DNA of 54,618 nucleotides from a bacterium (lineage in GTDB: Bacteria; Krumholzibacteriota; Krumholzibacteriia; LZORAL124-64-63), in the NCBI GenBank assembly GCA_003353795.1, contig PIVY01000001.1, positions 80,932 to 135,549 on the forward strand, written 5' to 3'. Each line of letters begins with the position of its first letter. Positions within the stretch are counted from its first letter, which is position 1. A model generated the notes under the pieces. That model had not been told where the DNA came from and ran no database searches. It worked only from the letters and a program-made list of their open reading frames with translations. Below are positions 32,487-40,445 of this stretch, piece by piece. Both the position numbers and the translations under genes were made by a program.

Positions 32487-34826
32487 ATGATCGATCGTGA
32501 ACAACTCGCCGAGGCCGTGGCCGTCATCGCAGCACGCGATCCCGAGGCCGGCATTCCCCTGCGCGAACTCCTGGCAGCAGGGCGCCTGGCGGCCGTACCC
32601 GGCGCCGAGGTGGCCACGTTTCGCATGGACGACGAGACGGTGACCGTGCGGCGTCACCAGTTCATCCACCAGGGGCTGCCGGCACTGGTCGAACGGCTGA
32701 CCCTGGCCTTCGGAGCCTGGCGGGCGCGCCAGGGTGAGGCCGAGGGCACGGAGGGATTCCAGAAGGACCGCAGTCGCCGCCTGTCGCGCCGGGCGGGCCT
32801 CGAGTTCATGCTGGATTTCAGCCTCGCCCAGGCCGAGGACACCGGCCGTCGTCAGATGGAGGAGCATCCCGCCGACGGCGAACGCGCCGCGGCCCTGACC
32901 CTGCTCGAGGATCTCCACGGCGAGTTCCCCGGCGACGCCTTGCCCTGGAATCCATCGCATCACGACGTCTTCTTCAAGGGCGTCGTCGACGTGGACACCG
33001 CCGCCCTCTTCTGCCGCTTTCCGTTCACCCGCGACGGACTGCTGCAGGTGGCTGACCGCAACCTGGAGTTCTTCAACCTCCACTTCGTGCTCGACCATCT
33101 CCTGCGCGGCCAGCACCGCAACCTGTTCTGCTGCGTGGTCCACGGTCGGCTGGTGGGCATGATGACCATCGGACCGGTCACCGAGCACGGCCGGCGGGAA
33201 CTGGAGGTCAAGTGGCTGGCCACCTCGCGGGGCGGGCCCACCGGGGCGCCGGAACGCGGCGAGTGGGTGCACCGGGGCGCGGGCGCCCTGCTGTTGGCCG
33301 GCGCCTGGCTACTCTGGAAGATCTACGAGCCGCGGCTGAGCGGATTGATCGTCGAGTCCGAGCCGGCGGCGGTGAACTTCTACGAGTCCCTGGGTTTCGA
33401 CCACGCCAAGCCCCACGTCTTCCATCTCGACGATCCGCGCGGCCACTTCCTGCGCAACATCGTGGCCATGGCCAACCGGGTGGACGAGTTGCCCATCGAG
33501 GTACAGCGCGACATCAGCTTCATGGTGCGCCGCCAGGCCAAGGCGCTCATCGCCGCCGAGGTCTCCAACCCCTACCCGCAGCCCGACACCGAGACCCGTC
33601 GCCTGGCCGGCGCCTTCTTCTTCGAGGAGTGCTTCCGCGCCAGCCGGTCGCGACCCTGGGCCGGCGAGGCCACGGCCATGCTCGTCGAGCGCGCCCAGCG
33701 CCTGCCCTGGGGCGAGGAACTGCTGCGCTGCGCCCACGAGTACGGTCTGGTTCAGCAGCGCGGGGTGCCCGAACCGCGCAAGCCCCTGCTGCTGGTCATC
33801 GACGACCGTTTCGGCGGCCACCTCGAGAAGATCACCAGCTTCGAGAGCGGCAAGCGCCTGCGCGCGCTGTTGACGGTGCTGGAGGATCCCGACCTGGACG
33901 ACCGCTGGCGCAAGCTGCCGCCCCGTCAGGCCACCGTCGAGGAACTCATGCTTGTCCACACCCGCGACCACGTGGTGCGAACCGTGGGCACCATGGGCCC
34001 GACGACCCAGCCCGACGGTCACGTGGTGGCCGAGACGGTCAAGGTGCAGGACACCGCCCTGTTCGCCGTGGGTGGCTGGCTAGAACTACTCGACGCCGTG
34101 GTGGACGGTCGGGCCAACCGCGGTTTCGCTCTGGTGCGGCCGCCGGGGCACCATGCCGAGCCCGATCAGGCCATGGGCTTCTGCTTCTTCAACAACGCCG
34201 CCATCGGCGCGCGGCATCTTCAGCAGAAGCACGGCATGAAGCGCATCCTGCTCGTGGACATCGACGCGCACCACGGCAACGGCACCCAGACCATCTTCTG
34301 GGACGACCCCAGCGTGCTCTATTTCTCCGTCCACCGCGACGGCGCGTATCCGTTCACCGGCGCGGTCGACGAGGTGGGCGAGGGGCCGGGCCGCGGCTTC
34401 ACCGTGAACGTGCCCATCGACCGGCGCGTGGGCGACCGCGACTACGCCCGCATCCTCGCCGGCCTGCTCGACCCCATCGCCCGCCAGTTCCGTCCCGAGT
34501 TGCTGATGGTCAGCTGCGGATTCGATCTGCACCACAAGGACCCGCTCGGCCAGCTGTCGCTCACCGCCGAGGGCTACCGCCTGATCACCGACCTGCTGTT
34601 GCGTCTGGCCCAGGACATCTGCGGCGGCAAGACGGCGTTCGTGCTTGAGGGTGGCTACAGCGTGGGGGGGATCAAGGAGGCGGGCAGCCGGGTGATCCGG
34701 CGTCTGGGCGAACTGGACATGGTGGACGCCGACGTCGTGGATCGTCTCCGCGACGCCGGCGCCTCGGGGGTGCCGGGCTTGAAGCAGGTGCTCAATGTCC
34801 AGCGGGAATTCTGGGATCTGGACTAG
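32487..34826 (+). CDS. GNAT acetyltransferase - histone deacetylase-like fusion
   Basis: 779 residues. Residues 1-190 match nothing I recognise. Residues about 195-330 look like a GNAT fold: GRLVGMMTIGP, an acetyl-CoA loop HRGAGALLL, and SEPAAVNFYESLGF. From about 430 to 770 there is a class II-type deacetylase: GHHAE with His555 and His556, DIDAHHGNGTQ with zinc ligands Asp591/593 and His595, GFDLHHKDPLG with Asp680, and GGYSVGG with Tyr724. All catalytic parts are intact. The chain thus joins a possible acetyl donor domain to a deacetylase, for protein lysines or small acetylated amines such as polyamines. Tail overlaps the dehydratase gene by 4 nt. Confidence 0.85.
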   Translation: MIDREQLAEAVAVIAARDPEAGIPLRELLAAGRLAAVPGAEVATFRMDDETVTVRRHQFIHQGLPALVERLTLAFGAWRARQGEAEGTEGFQKDRSRRLSRRAGLEFMLDFSLAQAEDTGRRQMEEHPADGERAAALTLLEDLHGEFPGDALPWNPSHHDVFFKGVVDVDTAALFCRFPFTRDGLLQVADRNLEFFNLHFVLDHLLRGQHRNLFCCVVHGRLVGMMTIGPVTEHGRRELEVKWLATSRGGPTGAPERGEWVHRGAGALLLAGAWLLWKIYEPRLSGLIVESEPAAVNFYESLGFDHAKPHVFHLDDPRGHFLRNIVAMANRVDELPIEVQRDISFMVRRQAKALIAAEVSNPYPQPDTETRRLAGAFFFEECFRASRSRPWAGEATAMLVERAQRLPWGEELLRCAHEYGLVQQRGVPEPRKPLLLVIDDRFGGHLEKITSFESGKRLRALLTVLEDPDLDDRWRKLPPRQATVEELMLVHTRDHVVRTVGTMGPTTQPDGHVVAETVKVQDTALFAVGGWLELLDAVVDGRANRGFALVRPPGHHAEPDQAMGFCFFNNAAIGARHLQQKHGMKRILLVDIDAHHGNGTQTIFWDDPSVLYFSVHRDGAYPFTGAVDEVGEGPGRGFTVNVPIDRRVGDRDYARILAGLLDPIARQFRPELLMVSCGFDLHHKDPLGQLSLTAEGYRLITDLLLRLAQDICGGKTAFVLEGGYSVGGIKEAGSRVIRRLGELDMVDADVVDRLRDAGASGVPGLKQVLNVQREFWDLD

Positions 34827-36619
34827 GCCAGCAATCCACCCCGCTGATAGATCTCCAGCTGCACCTCGCTGAACCGTTCGCCGCGCAACTCGCCACCGTC
34901 CCAGGTGATCAGCCCCGTGGTCAGATCCACGGTTATCTCCTGGCCACCGTTGAGCCCCGCCGCGAGCAGATCGGCGATCATCACCGGCATGCCGGCGTTG
35001 ATGGCGTTGCGCTCGTAGATCGAGCCGTAGCTCCGCGCCACGATGAGTGTCACGCCCAGGGCCGTGAAGCAATCCACTGCCTGCTGCCGGGACGAACCGC
35101 AACCGAAGTTGCCGCCGGTCACCACGATGTCGCCCGGCTGCGCGTTCTGCGGAAATTCTTCCCAGCCGGGCAGGTTGCCGAAGGTATGGGGTCCCATCTC
35201 GGCCAGCTCGGTGATGGCCAGGTGACGGTTGTGGAAGATCATGTCGGTGTCGATGTTCTCCACGTCCACCAGCCACACGCGACCCTTCAGGGTGGTCGGC
35301 TTGTCGCCGCTCGCCTGGATGGTCGACGCTGCTGCGGAACTGCCATTGGCCTTGGGCTGGTGCGGCGCCACGGTCTCGGGAATGGCGTCCGCCCGCGCGA
35401 TCACCCCGGCCAGCGCCGTGGCCGCGCAGGTCTCCGGGCTGGCCAGGAAGACCTCGCCCTTGCCCTGCTTGCCGGCGAAGTTGCGGTTGCCGCTGGAGAC
35501 GGTGACCTCGCCCGGTCCGTTCTGACCGATCTGGCCCGCCGCGCAGCCGCCGCAACCGGCATTGCCGATGAGGGCGCCGGCCTTCATGAGGTCGTCGATG
35601 ATGCCCTCGTCCAGGGCCTGCGCCCAGGTCTTGCGCGTGGACGGCACCACCTTCAAGACCAGGCCCGGTGCGATCTGCTTGCCGCGCAGGATCCGGGCGG
35701 CGGCGCGCAGGTCGTCGAGGCGGCCGTTGGTGCAGCTGCCGATGAACACCGAGTCCACGCGCTTGCCCGCCACGTCGGTCACCGGGACCGCGTCGTCGGG
35801 GTGGCCGGGCTGGGAGATCATGGGCTCGAGGCCGTCGACGTCGACCTCGATGGTCTCGACGTACTCGGCGTCCGCGTCGGCGGCGATGGGCTCCCAGTCG
35901 CGGCCGCTGGCAGCCTTGCAGAAGTCCAGCACCGCCTGGTTGGGCGTGAAGAGAACGATGATACCGCCCATCTCCGTGGCCATGGAGGCGATGGTGACGC
36001 GGTCGGCCACGGTGAGCTTGTCGACGATGTCTCCGTAGACCTCGGCGGCGCAGCCGAGCAGGCCCGAGGCGCCGAGCACGGCGGCCATCTTCAGGGTGAT
36101 GTCCTTGGCCGTGGCGGCGGGGCCGGGCTCGCCGATCAGCACGATCTTCTTGGTGCGCGGCACCTTGAACCAGACCTTGCCGTGGGCCCAGGCGGCGGCG
36201 ATGTCCTGGTCGCCCATGCCCTGCCCGAAGGCGCCCACGGCGCCCATGATGTTGGCGTGGCTGTCCGTGGAGACGAACGTGGTTCCGGGACCCACGAGAC
36301 CATCCTCGATGGCGATGTGGGTGCCGATGCCCTTGTCGATGTCACGCACCGCGACGCCGGTCTCGCGGGCGAAGGTGCGGCAGAGCTGCTGGTTGGCCGC
36401 GTAGCCCTGGTCGCTGCCGCCGGGATTGCAGTCGAAGGTGAATACGGTCTTCTCGGGGTCGGCCACCGTGAGGCCGGCGGCCTGCAGGTTCTTGACCACG
36501 TTGGCGCCGCCGAAGTCCCGCGCGGCGCGCACGTCGATCTCCACGTCCACGATCTCGCCGGGGCGGGCGGGACCGGAGCCGTGCAGAGTGAGGATCTTCT
36601 CGATCAGCGTCTGGCCCAC
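34823..36619 (-). CDS. Fused large+small subunit aconitase-family dehydratase (LeuC-LeuD type)
   Basis: 598 residues. Residues 1-415 match the LeuC/HacA large subunit, with [4Fe-4S] ligands Cys296 (GSCTNGR), Cys356 and Cys359 (GCGGC) and the STDSHANIMGAVGAFGQGMGDQD segment. A low-complexity linker (residues 420-443) leads to a swivelling small-subunit domain with GGNFGCGSSR at 502-511. These halves are normally separate genes. Likely a hydro-lyase of the isopropylmalate/homoaconitate/dimethylmaleate group; the substrate is not given by sequence and no leu genes are near. GTG start after AGGAGG; 27 nt below the crotonase gene, probably one operon. Confidence 0.88.
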   Translation of the reverse strand: MGQTLIEKILTLHGSGPARPGEIVDVEIDVRAARDFGGANVVKNLQAAGLTVADPEKTVFTFDCNPGGSDQGYAANQQLCRTFARETGVAVRDIDKGIGTHIAIEDGLVGPGTTFVSTDSHANIMGAVGAFGQGMGDQDIAAAWAHGKVWFKVPRTKKIVLIGEPGPAATAKDITLKMAAVLGASGLLGCAAEVYGDIVDKLTVADRVTIASMATEMGGIIVLFTPNQAVLDFCKAASGRDWEPIAADADAEYVETIEVDVDGLEPMISQPGHPDDAVPVTDVAGKRVDSVFIGSCTNGRLDDLRAAARILRGKQIAPGLVLKVVPSTRKTWAQALDEGIIDDLMKAGALIGNAGCGGCAAGQIGQNGPGEVTVSSGNRNFAGKQGKGEVFLASPETCAATALAGVIARADAIPETVAPHQPKANGSSAAASTIQASGDKPTTLKGRVWLVDVENIDTDMIFHNRHLAITELAEMGPHTFGNLPGWEEFPQNAQPGDIVVTGGNFGCGSSRQQAVDCFTALGVTLIVARSYGSIYERNAINAGMPVMIADLLAAGLNGGQEITVDLTTGLITWDGGELRGERFSEVQLEIYQRGGLLA

Positions 36620-36646
36620 GATGGGACCTCCTGGTGTTTGCTGGTT

Positions 36647-37462
36647 CTACCCTTCGTCTTCGTGTTCCGGTGAAATCGGGGCGTGAAACACCGGCGTGCG
36701 ATTCTCTTGCCAGGCCTTGAGACATTCGGCGGTCTCGAGGCTGTCCCAGCACTGCTGCTGCGCTTCGAACTCGAAGCTGAGCATGGCAGTGAGGTCGAAG
36801 TGGCCGGACTGCTGCGAGGCCAGCTTGGTCAGGCGGACGTGGGGCTGCGGCAGGCGAGCCAGCCGCAGGAGGAGCTCCTCGATGGCGTCGTCCCAGTTGG
36901 CGTCGGCCACGACCCGGTCGACCAGGCCTACAGTGTGTGCTTCGCCGGCCGAGAGAGTGCGTCCCGACCAGAGGAATTCGAGCGCGCGGCCGGGACCCAT
37001 CAGGCGCGGCAGGGCGAACGTGAGACCCCATTCCGGCATGAGTCCGGTGGTCATGTCGGGTGCGGTGAAGCTGGCGGTGCTGCTGGCCAGGCGCACGTCG
37101 CCGGCCATGAAGAAGCCCAGCCCGATGGAGCGGATGTCGCCCCGGGTGGCGGTGACCACCGGCTTGACGCACTCCTGCAGCAGGGTGACCAACCGGGTTC
37201 CCACCTCGAGTCCCGCGGCCAGGTTTTCGAATCCGCCGGTCTTGCCGGCGTCGCTGCTGATGGAACCGAGGTCGGGCTGCAGGTCGAAGGCGTGTTCGCC
37301 GTCGCTCAGCAGGATGACCCGTACGGCCATGTCTTCCTGCAGGCGAAGCATGAGATCGACGAATTCGTCGGCGAGGTCCGCCAGCAGGGGACTGCCGGGG
37401 CCCAGCATGGAGATGCGGGCGGCGCCGTCACGGATATCGCAGTCGAAGTGCTCGTACTGCAT
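36647..37462 (-). CDS. Crotonase-fold protein lacking hydratase glutamates
   Basis: 271 residues from the ATG at 37462, behind AAAGGATCC. Enoyl-CoA hydratase/isomerase fold: oxyanion-loop region around residues 52-62, RGDIRSIGLGFFMAGDVRLAS (108-128), FTAPDMTTGLMPEWG (132-146) and GPGRALEFLWSGRTLSAGEA. The two catalytic glutamates of hydratases (GGGCEL and PE) are replaced by non-acidic residues near 117 and by Asp136, so ordinary hydratase chemistry is unlikely. Perhaps an isomerase, hydrolase or decarboxylase acting on an acyl-CoA. Upstream of, and probably co-transcribed with, the fused dehydratase. Confidence 0.82.
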   Translation of the reverse strand: MQYEHFDCDIRDGAARISMLGPGSPLLADLADEFVDLMLRLQEDMAVRVILLSDGEHAFDLQPDLGSISSDAGKTGGFENLAAGLEVGTRLVTLLQECVKPVVTATRGDIRSIGLGFFMAGDVRLASSTASFTAPDMTTGLMPEWGLTFALPRLMGPGRALEFLWSGRTLSAGEAHTVGLVDRVVADANWDDAIEELLLRLARLPQPHVRLTKLASQQSGHFDLTAMLSFEFEAQQQCWDSLETAECLKAWQENRTPVFHAPISPEHEDEG

Positions 37463-37494
37463 GGCGGATCCTTTCGTTCGAGATTCTGATCCCA

Positions 37495-37522
37495 AGAATA
37501 GGCGCTGAGGGCGGGGGAGCAA
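37495..37522 (-). promoter_or_regulatory. Candidate promoter for the crotonase-dehydratase pair
   Basis: On the - strand, TTGCTC (37522-37517), a 16-nt spacer and TATTCT (37500-37495) precede the crotonase ATG by 32 nt. It lies back to back with the + strand promoter at 37540. Confidence 0.35.
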
Positions 37523-37539
37523 ACTCGGCTTTGGGGCGG

Positions 37540-37568
37540 TGGACAGGTCCTGGTGCTGAGCGTATGGT
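37540..37568 (+). promoter_or_regulatory. Promoter for the TIGR01777 epimerase gene
   Basis: TGGACA (37540-37545, five of six) and TATGGT (37563-37568, four of six) are exactly 17 nt apart. A GAGGAGG ribosome site and ATG follow at 37580-37591. Confidence 0.55.
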
Positions 37569-37590
37569 GGACGGACCCTGAGGAGGTCGC

Positions 37591-38511
37591 ATGCAGATCC
37601 TGATGACGGGCGGAACGGGGCTGATCGGACGGGCCCTGATCCGCGAATTGCGCGCTCGCGGCGACGATGTCGTGGTTGTGACCCGGAGCGCCGCCGGGGC
37701 CGCCGCGCTTCTGGAAGACGACGTCGAACTGTTCGAGGCCGACCCTGCCGTGGCGGGCCCCTGGCTGGATCGGGCCATGGCCTGCGACGCCATCATCAAC
37801 CTCGCGGGCGAGAGCGTGGGCGAGGGCCTCTGGACCCGCGGCAAGAAGCGACGCATCCGCCGTAGCCGCCTGCGCCCCACCAGCCACCTCGCCGACGTCC
37901 TGCGCGAACGTGACCCCGACCGTCCCTGCGTGCTCCTGAACGCCTCGGCCGCCGGCTATTACGGCGACGGCGGCGACCGTGCCCTGGCCGAGAACGCCGA
38001 GCCCGGCCAGGACCATCTGGCCATGCTCTGCTACGAATGGGAACGCAATGCCATGCGGGCCGAGAGCGAGCGTTGCCGGGTGGTTTGCTTGCGCTTCGGC
38101 GTGATCCTCTCCGGCAAGGGCGGCGCGCTGGCCAAGATGATGCCCATCTTCCGGCGCGGACTTGGCGGACCGCTCGGCAATGGACGCCAGTACTTCCCCT
38201 GGATCCACCTCCACGACACCGTCCGGGCGGTTCTGTTCACCCTGGACACCGCGGCGATTCGCGGTCCGGTCAACGTGACCACGTCCGACCCGCCGAGCCA
38301 GGCGGAATTTGCCCGGGCGCTGGCCGTACGGCTGGGTAAGACGGGGCGCACGCCCGCGCCGGGCTGGGTGATCCGGACCCTGCTGGGGGAAAAATCGAAT
38401 CTCTTGCTGAATGGCCAGCGAGCCGTTCCCAACTGCCTGAAGGCGCACGGTTTCCGCTGGAAGTTTGCCGAACTCGACCGCGCCCTCGACGATCTCGTCG
38501 GTCCGGTCTGA
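37591..38511 (+). CDS. TIGR01777 family NAD(P)-dependent epimerase-like protein
   Basis: 306 residues, short-chain dehydrogenase fold. TGGTGLIGRAL near the N-terminus is the dinucleotide loop; INLAGESVGEGLWTRGKKRRIRRSR, NASAAGYYGDGGD and the C-terminal NLLLNGQRAVPNCLKAHGF are hallmarks of the YfcH/SulA-like TIGR01777 group. Its substrate is unknown; the family is often linked to lipid or sugar metabolism by context only. GAGGAGG lies 5 nt before the ATG. It is a single-gene unit. Cytoplasmic. Confidence 0.92.
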   Translation: MQILMTGGTGLIGRALIRELRARGDDVVVVTRSAAGAAALLEDDVELFEADPAVAGPWLDRAMACDAIINLAGESVGEGLWTRGKKRRIRRSRLRPTSHLADVLRERDPDRPCVLLNASAAGYYGDGGDRALAENAEPGQDHLAMLCYEWERNAMRAESERCRVVCLRFGVILSGKGGALAKMMPIFRRGLGGPLGNGRQYFPWIHLHDTVRAVLFTLDTAAIRGPVNVTTSDPPSQAEFARALAVRLGKTGRTPAPGWVIRTLLGEKSNLLLNGQRAVPNCLKAHGFRWKFAELDRALDDLVGPV

Positions 38512-38562
38512 CGGCCGCTGATACTCCGCAAAGCCGAATTTCCGTTGTCGATTGCCGCTGGC

Positions 38563-38568
38563 TATATT
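38563..38568 (+). promoter_or_regulatory. Possible -10 box for glutamine synthetase
   Basis: TATATT stands out 78 nt before the glnA ATG; the best -35 (TTTCCG at 38539-38544, 18-nt spacer) is poor. No sigma-54 GG-N10-GC pair was recognised. Confidence 0.3.
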
Positions 38569-38645
38569 GGAGCCGTGATCGGCCTTCGTCCGCAATGCCG
38601 CGGCCGTGGGTCCGTGTACCCCATCGAATCCGCTGCGAGGTTGCC

Positions 38646-40019
38646 ATGGCGCCCGAGAAATTTGCCCAGGTTCGCCAGGAGGCCGCGGCCAAGGGGATCG
38701 AGTTCGTCGACCTGAAGTCCCTCGATCTCAACGGCCGCCTGCACCATCTCTCCCTGCCGTTCGACCGTTTCACGCCGGAGATCTGCACCGAAGGCATCGG
38801 CTTCGACGGCTCGAGCTACGGTTTCCTCAAGGTCGAGGCCAGCGACATGGTGCTGATCCCCGACCTGGACACCGCGGTCATCGACCCCTTCCGCGAGCGG
38901 CCCACGCTGCACCTCTTCGCCTCGGCCCACCTCACCGACGACAGTCGCACACCCTTTTCCCAGGACGGCCGCCACATCGCCCGCAAGGCCGAGCGTGCCC
39001 TGGCCAGCACCGGCGTGGCCGACCTCTCGCACTGGGGTCCCGAATACGAGTTCTACATATTCGAGGAGGCCGACTTCGCCTCGGGCAAGGACGAGAGCTT
39101 CTTCTCCGTGCAGAGCAACGAGCGTTTCCACCACAACGCGTACCACGCCTGCAATCCCTTCGACCTGCACGACGACTTCCGCGACGAGGTCTGTCGCCTG
39201 ATGAAGTCGTTCGGCATTCCCGTTCGCTACCACCACCACGAGGTGGGTAAGCACGGTCAGCACGAGATCGAGGGCTGGTTCGCCGACCTGTTGACCACCG
39301 GCGACCATGCGGTGCTCACCAAGTACATCCTGCACAATGCCGGCCACCGCGCGGGTCTGCGGATCACGTTCATGCCCAAGCCGCTGTACGAGAATGCCGG
39401 CAACGGTTTCCACCTGCACCAGTTCCTCACGCAGAACGGCAAGAACGTCTTCAACGACGCGTCCGGCTACGCGAATCTCTCGCAGACAGCGCTCTACTAC
39501 GTGGGCGGCATCCTCGCGCACGCCGACGCCCTCTGCGCATTCACCAACCCCAGCACCAACAGCTACAAGCGCCTGGTGCCCGGCTACGAGGCGCCCACGG
39601 TGCGGACCTTCGGGCGCAGCAATCGCGGTGCGGCCATTCGCATTCCCAGCTACGTCACCGATCCGGAGCTTCGCCGCGTCGAGTACCGTCCGCCCGACTT
39701 CACCGGCAACCCTTACCTCTGCGCTTCCGCCATCCTCATGGCGGGCATCGACGGGATCATCAACAAGATCGATCCCATCGAGCGGGGCTGGCAGCCGGCC
39801 GACGCGCCCAGCCAGGAGTCGCGCAAGGATCACGAGTTCCTGCCGCGCTCGCTGGACGACGCGCTGGACGCCCTCGAGGCGGACCACCAGTTCCTGCTGC
39901 ACGACGACGTGTTCCCGGAGGTGCTGATCCGGCGCTGGCTGGAGATCAAGCGCGACGAGATCGGCCGTATCAATCAGCGGCCGCACCCGTACGAGTTTAC
40001 GATGTACTTCGATCTGTAA
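38646..40019 (+). CDS. glnA: Glutamine synthetase type I
   Basis: 457 residues from the ATG at 38646, which follows GAGG; the longer frame has no ribosome site. Motifs: GIGFDGSSYGFLKVEASDM near residue 60, GPEYEFYIFE with metal glutamates near residue 140, GNGFHLHQFL near residue 255, NPSTNSYKRLVPGYEAP near residue 300 and RIPSY. The typical C-terminal HPYEFTMYFDL is present and the adenylylation tyrosine segment (NLYDLP) is not, as in the short GSI-alpha type. It makes glutamine from glutamate, ammonia and ATP, feeding the AsnB-type amidotransferase among others. Cytoplasmic dodecamer expected. Confidence 0.94.
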   Translation: MAPEKFAQVRQEAAAKGIEFVDLKSLDLNGRLHHLSLPFDRFTPEICTEGIGFDGSSYGFLKVEASDMVLIPDLDTAVIDPFRERPTLHLFASAHLTDDSRTPFSQDGRHIARKAERALASTGVADLSHWGPEYEFYIFEEADFASGKDESFFSVQSNERFHHNAYHACNPFDLHDDFRDEVCRLMKSFGIPVRYHHHEVGKHGQHEIEGWFADLLTTGDHAVLTKYILHNAGHRAGLRITFMPKPLYENAGNGFHLHQFLTQNGKNVFNDASGYANLSQTALYYVGGILAHADALCAFTNPSTNSYKRLVPGYEAPTVRTFGRSNRGAAIRIPSYVTDPELRRVEYRPPDFTGNPYLCASAILMAGIDGIINKIDPIERGWQPADAPSQESRKDHEFLPRSLDDALDALEADHQFLLHDDVFPEVLIRRWLEIKRDEIGRINQRPHPYEFTMYFDL

Positions 40020-40043
40020 CTCAACCTGAACGAAGGGACCGCC

Positions 40044-40445
40044 GTGCAGGAGTTCGACGTTCGCACCGAACAGCACGCGCAACTCGTCCACATCACGCAG
40101 CAAGTGCAGACCGCCGTCGCGGACCTCGGGGTTCGCGACGGCGTCGTTCTGGTGCACATCCCGCACACCACGGCCGCCGTCACGGTGAACGAGGGGGCGG
40201 ATCCCGACGTGGTCACCGATCTGCTGCGGCGCCTCGGCGCCCTGGTGCCCTGGCAGGATCTCTCCGACCGCCACGGCGAGGGCAACAGCGCCGCGCACCT
40301 CAAGAGTTCGCTCGTCGGCTGTGATCAGATGTTGCCCGTGAAGGACGGCAAGCTGGTGCTCGGCACGTGGCAGGCGGTGTTCTTCTGCGAGTTCGACGGA
40401 CCCCGACAGCGGCGGGTGCAGGTGTTCGCGGGCGTGCAAGCGTGA
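40044..40445 (+). CDS. yjbQ: YjbQ/UPF0047 family protein, canonical subfamily
   Basis: 133 residues from a GTG with GAAGGGA upstream. The canonical active-site segments are all present: VHIPHTTAAVTVNEGADPDV, RHGEGNSAAHLKSSLVG, and LVLGTWQAVFFCEFDGPRQRR. Family members show weak thiamine-phosphate synthase activity in vitro, and their true role is unsettled. It differs from the copy at 13297, which lacks the HTTA/NExAD residues. The stop overlaps the CPBP start by 4 nt (GTGA), and glnA lies 24 nt upstream, so the three may share a transcript. Cytoplasmic. Confidence 0.93.
   Translation: MQEFDVRTEQHAQLVHITQQVQTAVADLGVRDGVVLVHIPHTTAAVTVNEGADPDVVTDLLRRLGALVPWQDLSDRHGEGNSAAHLKSSLVGCDQMLPVKDGKLVLGTWQAVFFCEFDGPRQRRVQVFAGVQA

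Noticed and set aside
35186-36673. 495-codon + strand frame over the fused dehydratase
   Set aside because: Opposite a protein with complete iron-sulfur and swivel motifs; its own translation has no motif.
38521-38645. Sigma-54 promoter for glutamine synthetase
   Set aside because: No GG-N10-GC core with proper flanks was found; only a weak sigma-70-like -10 is visible.
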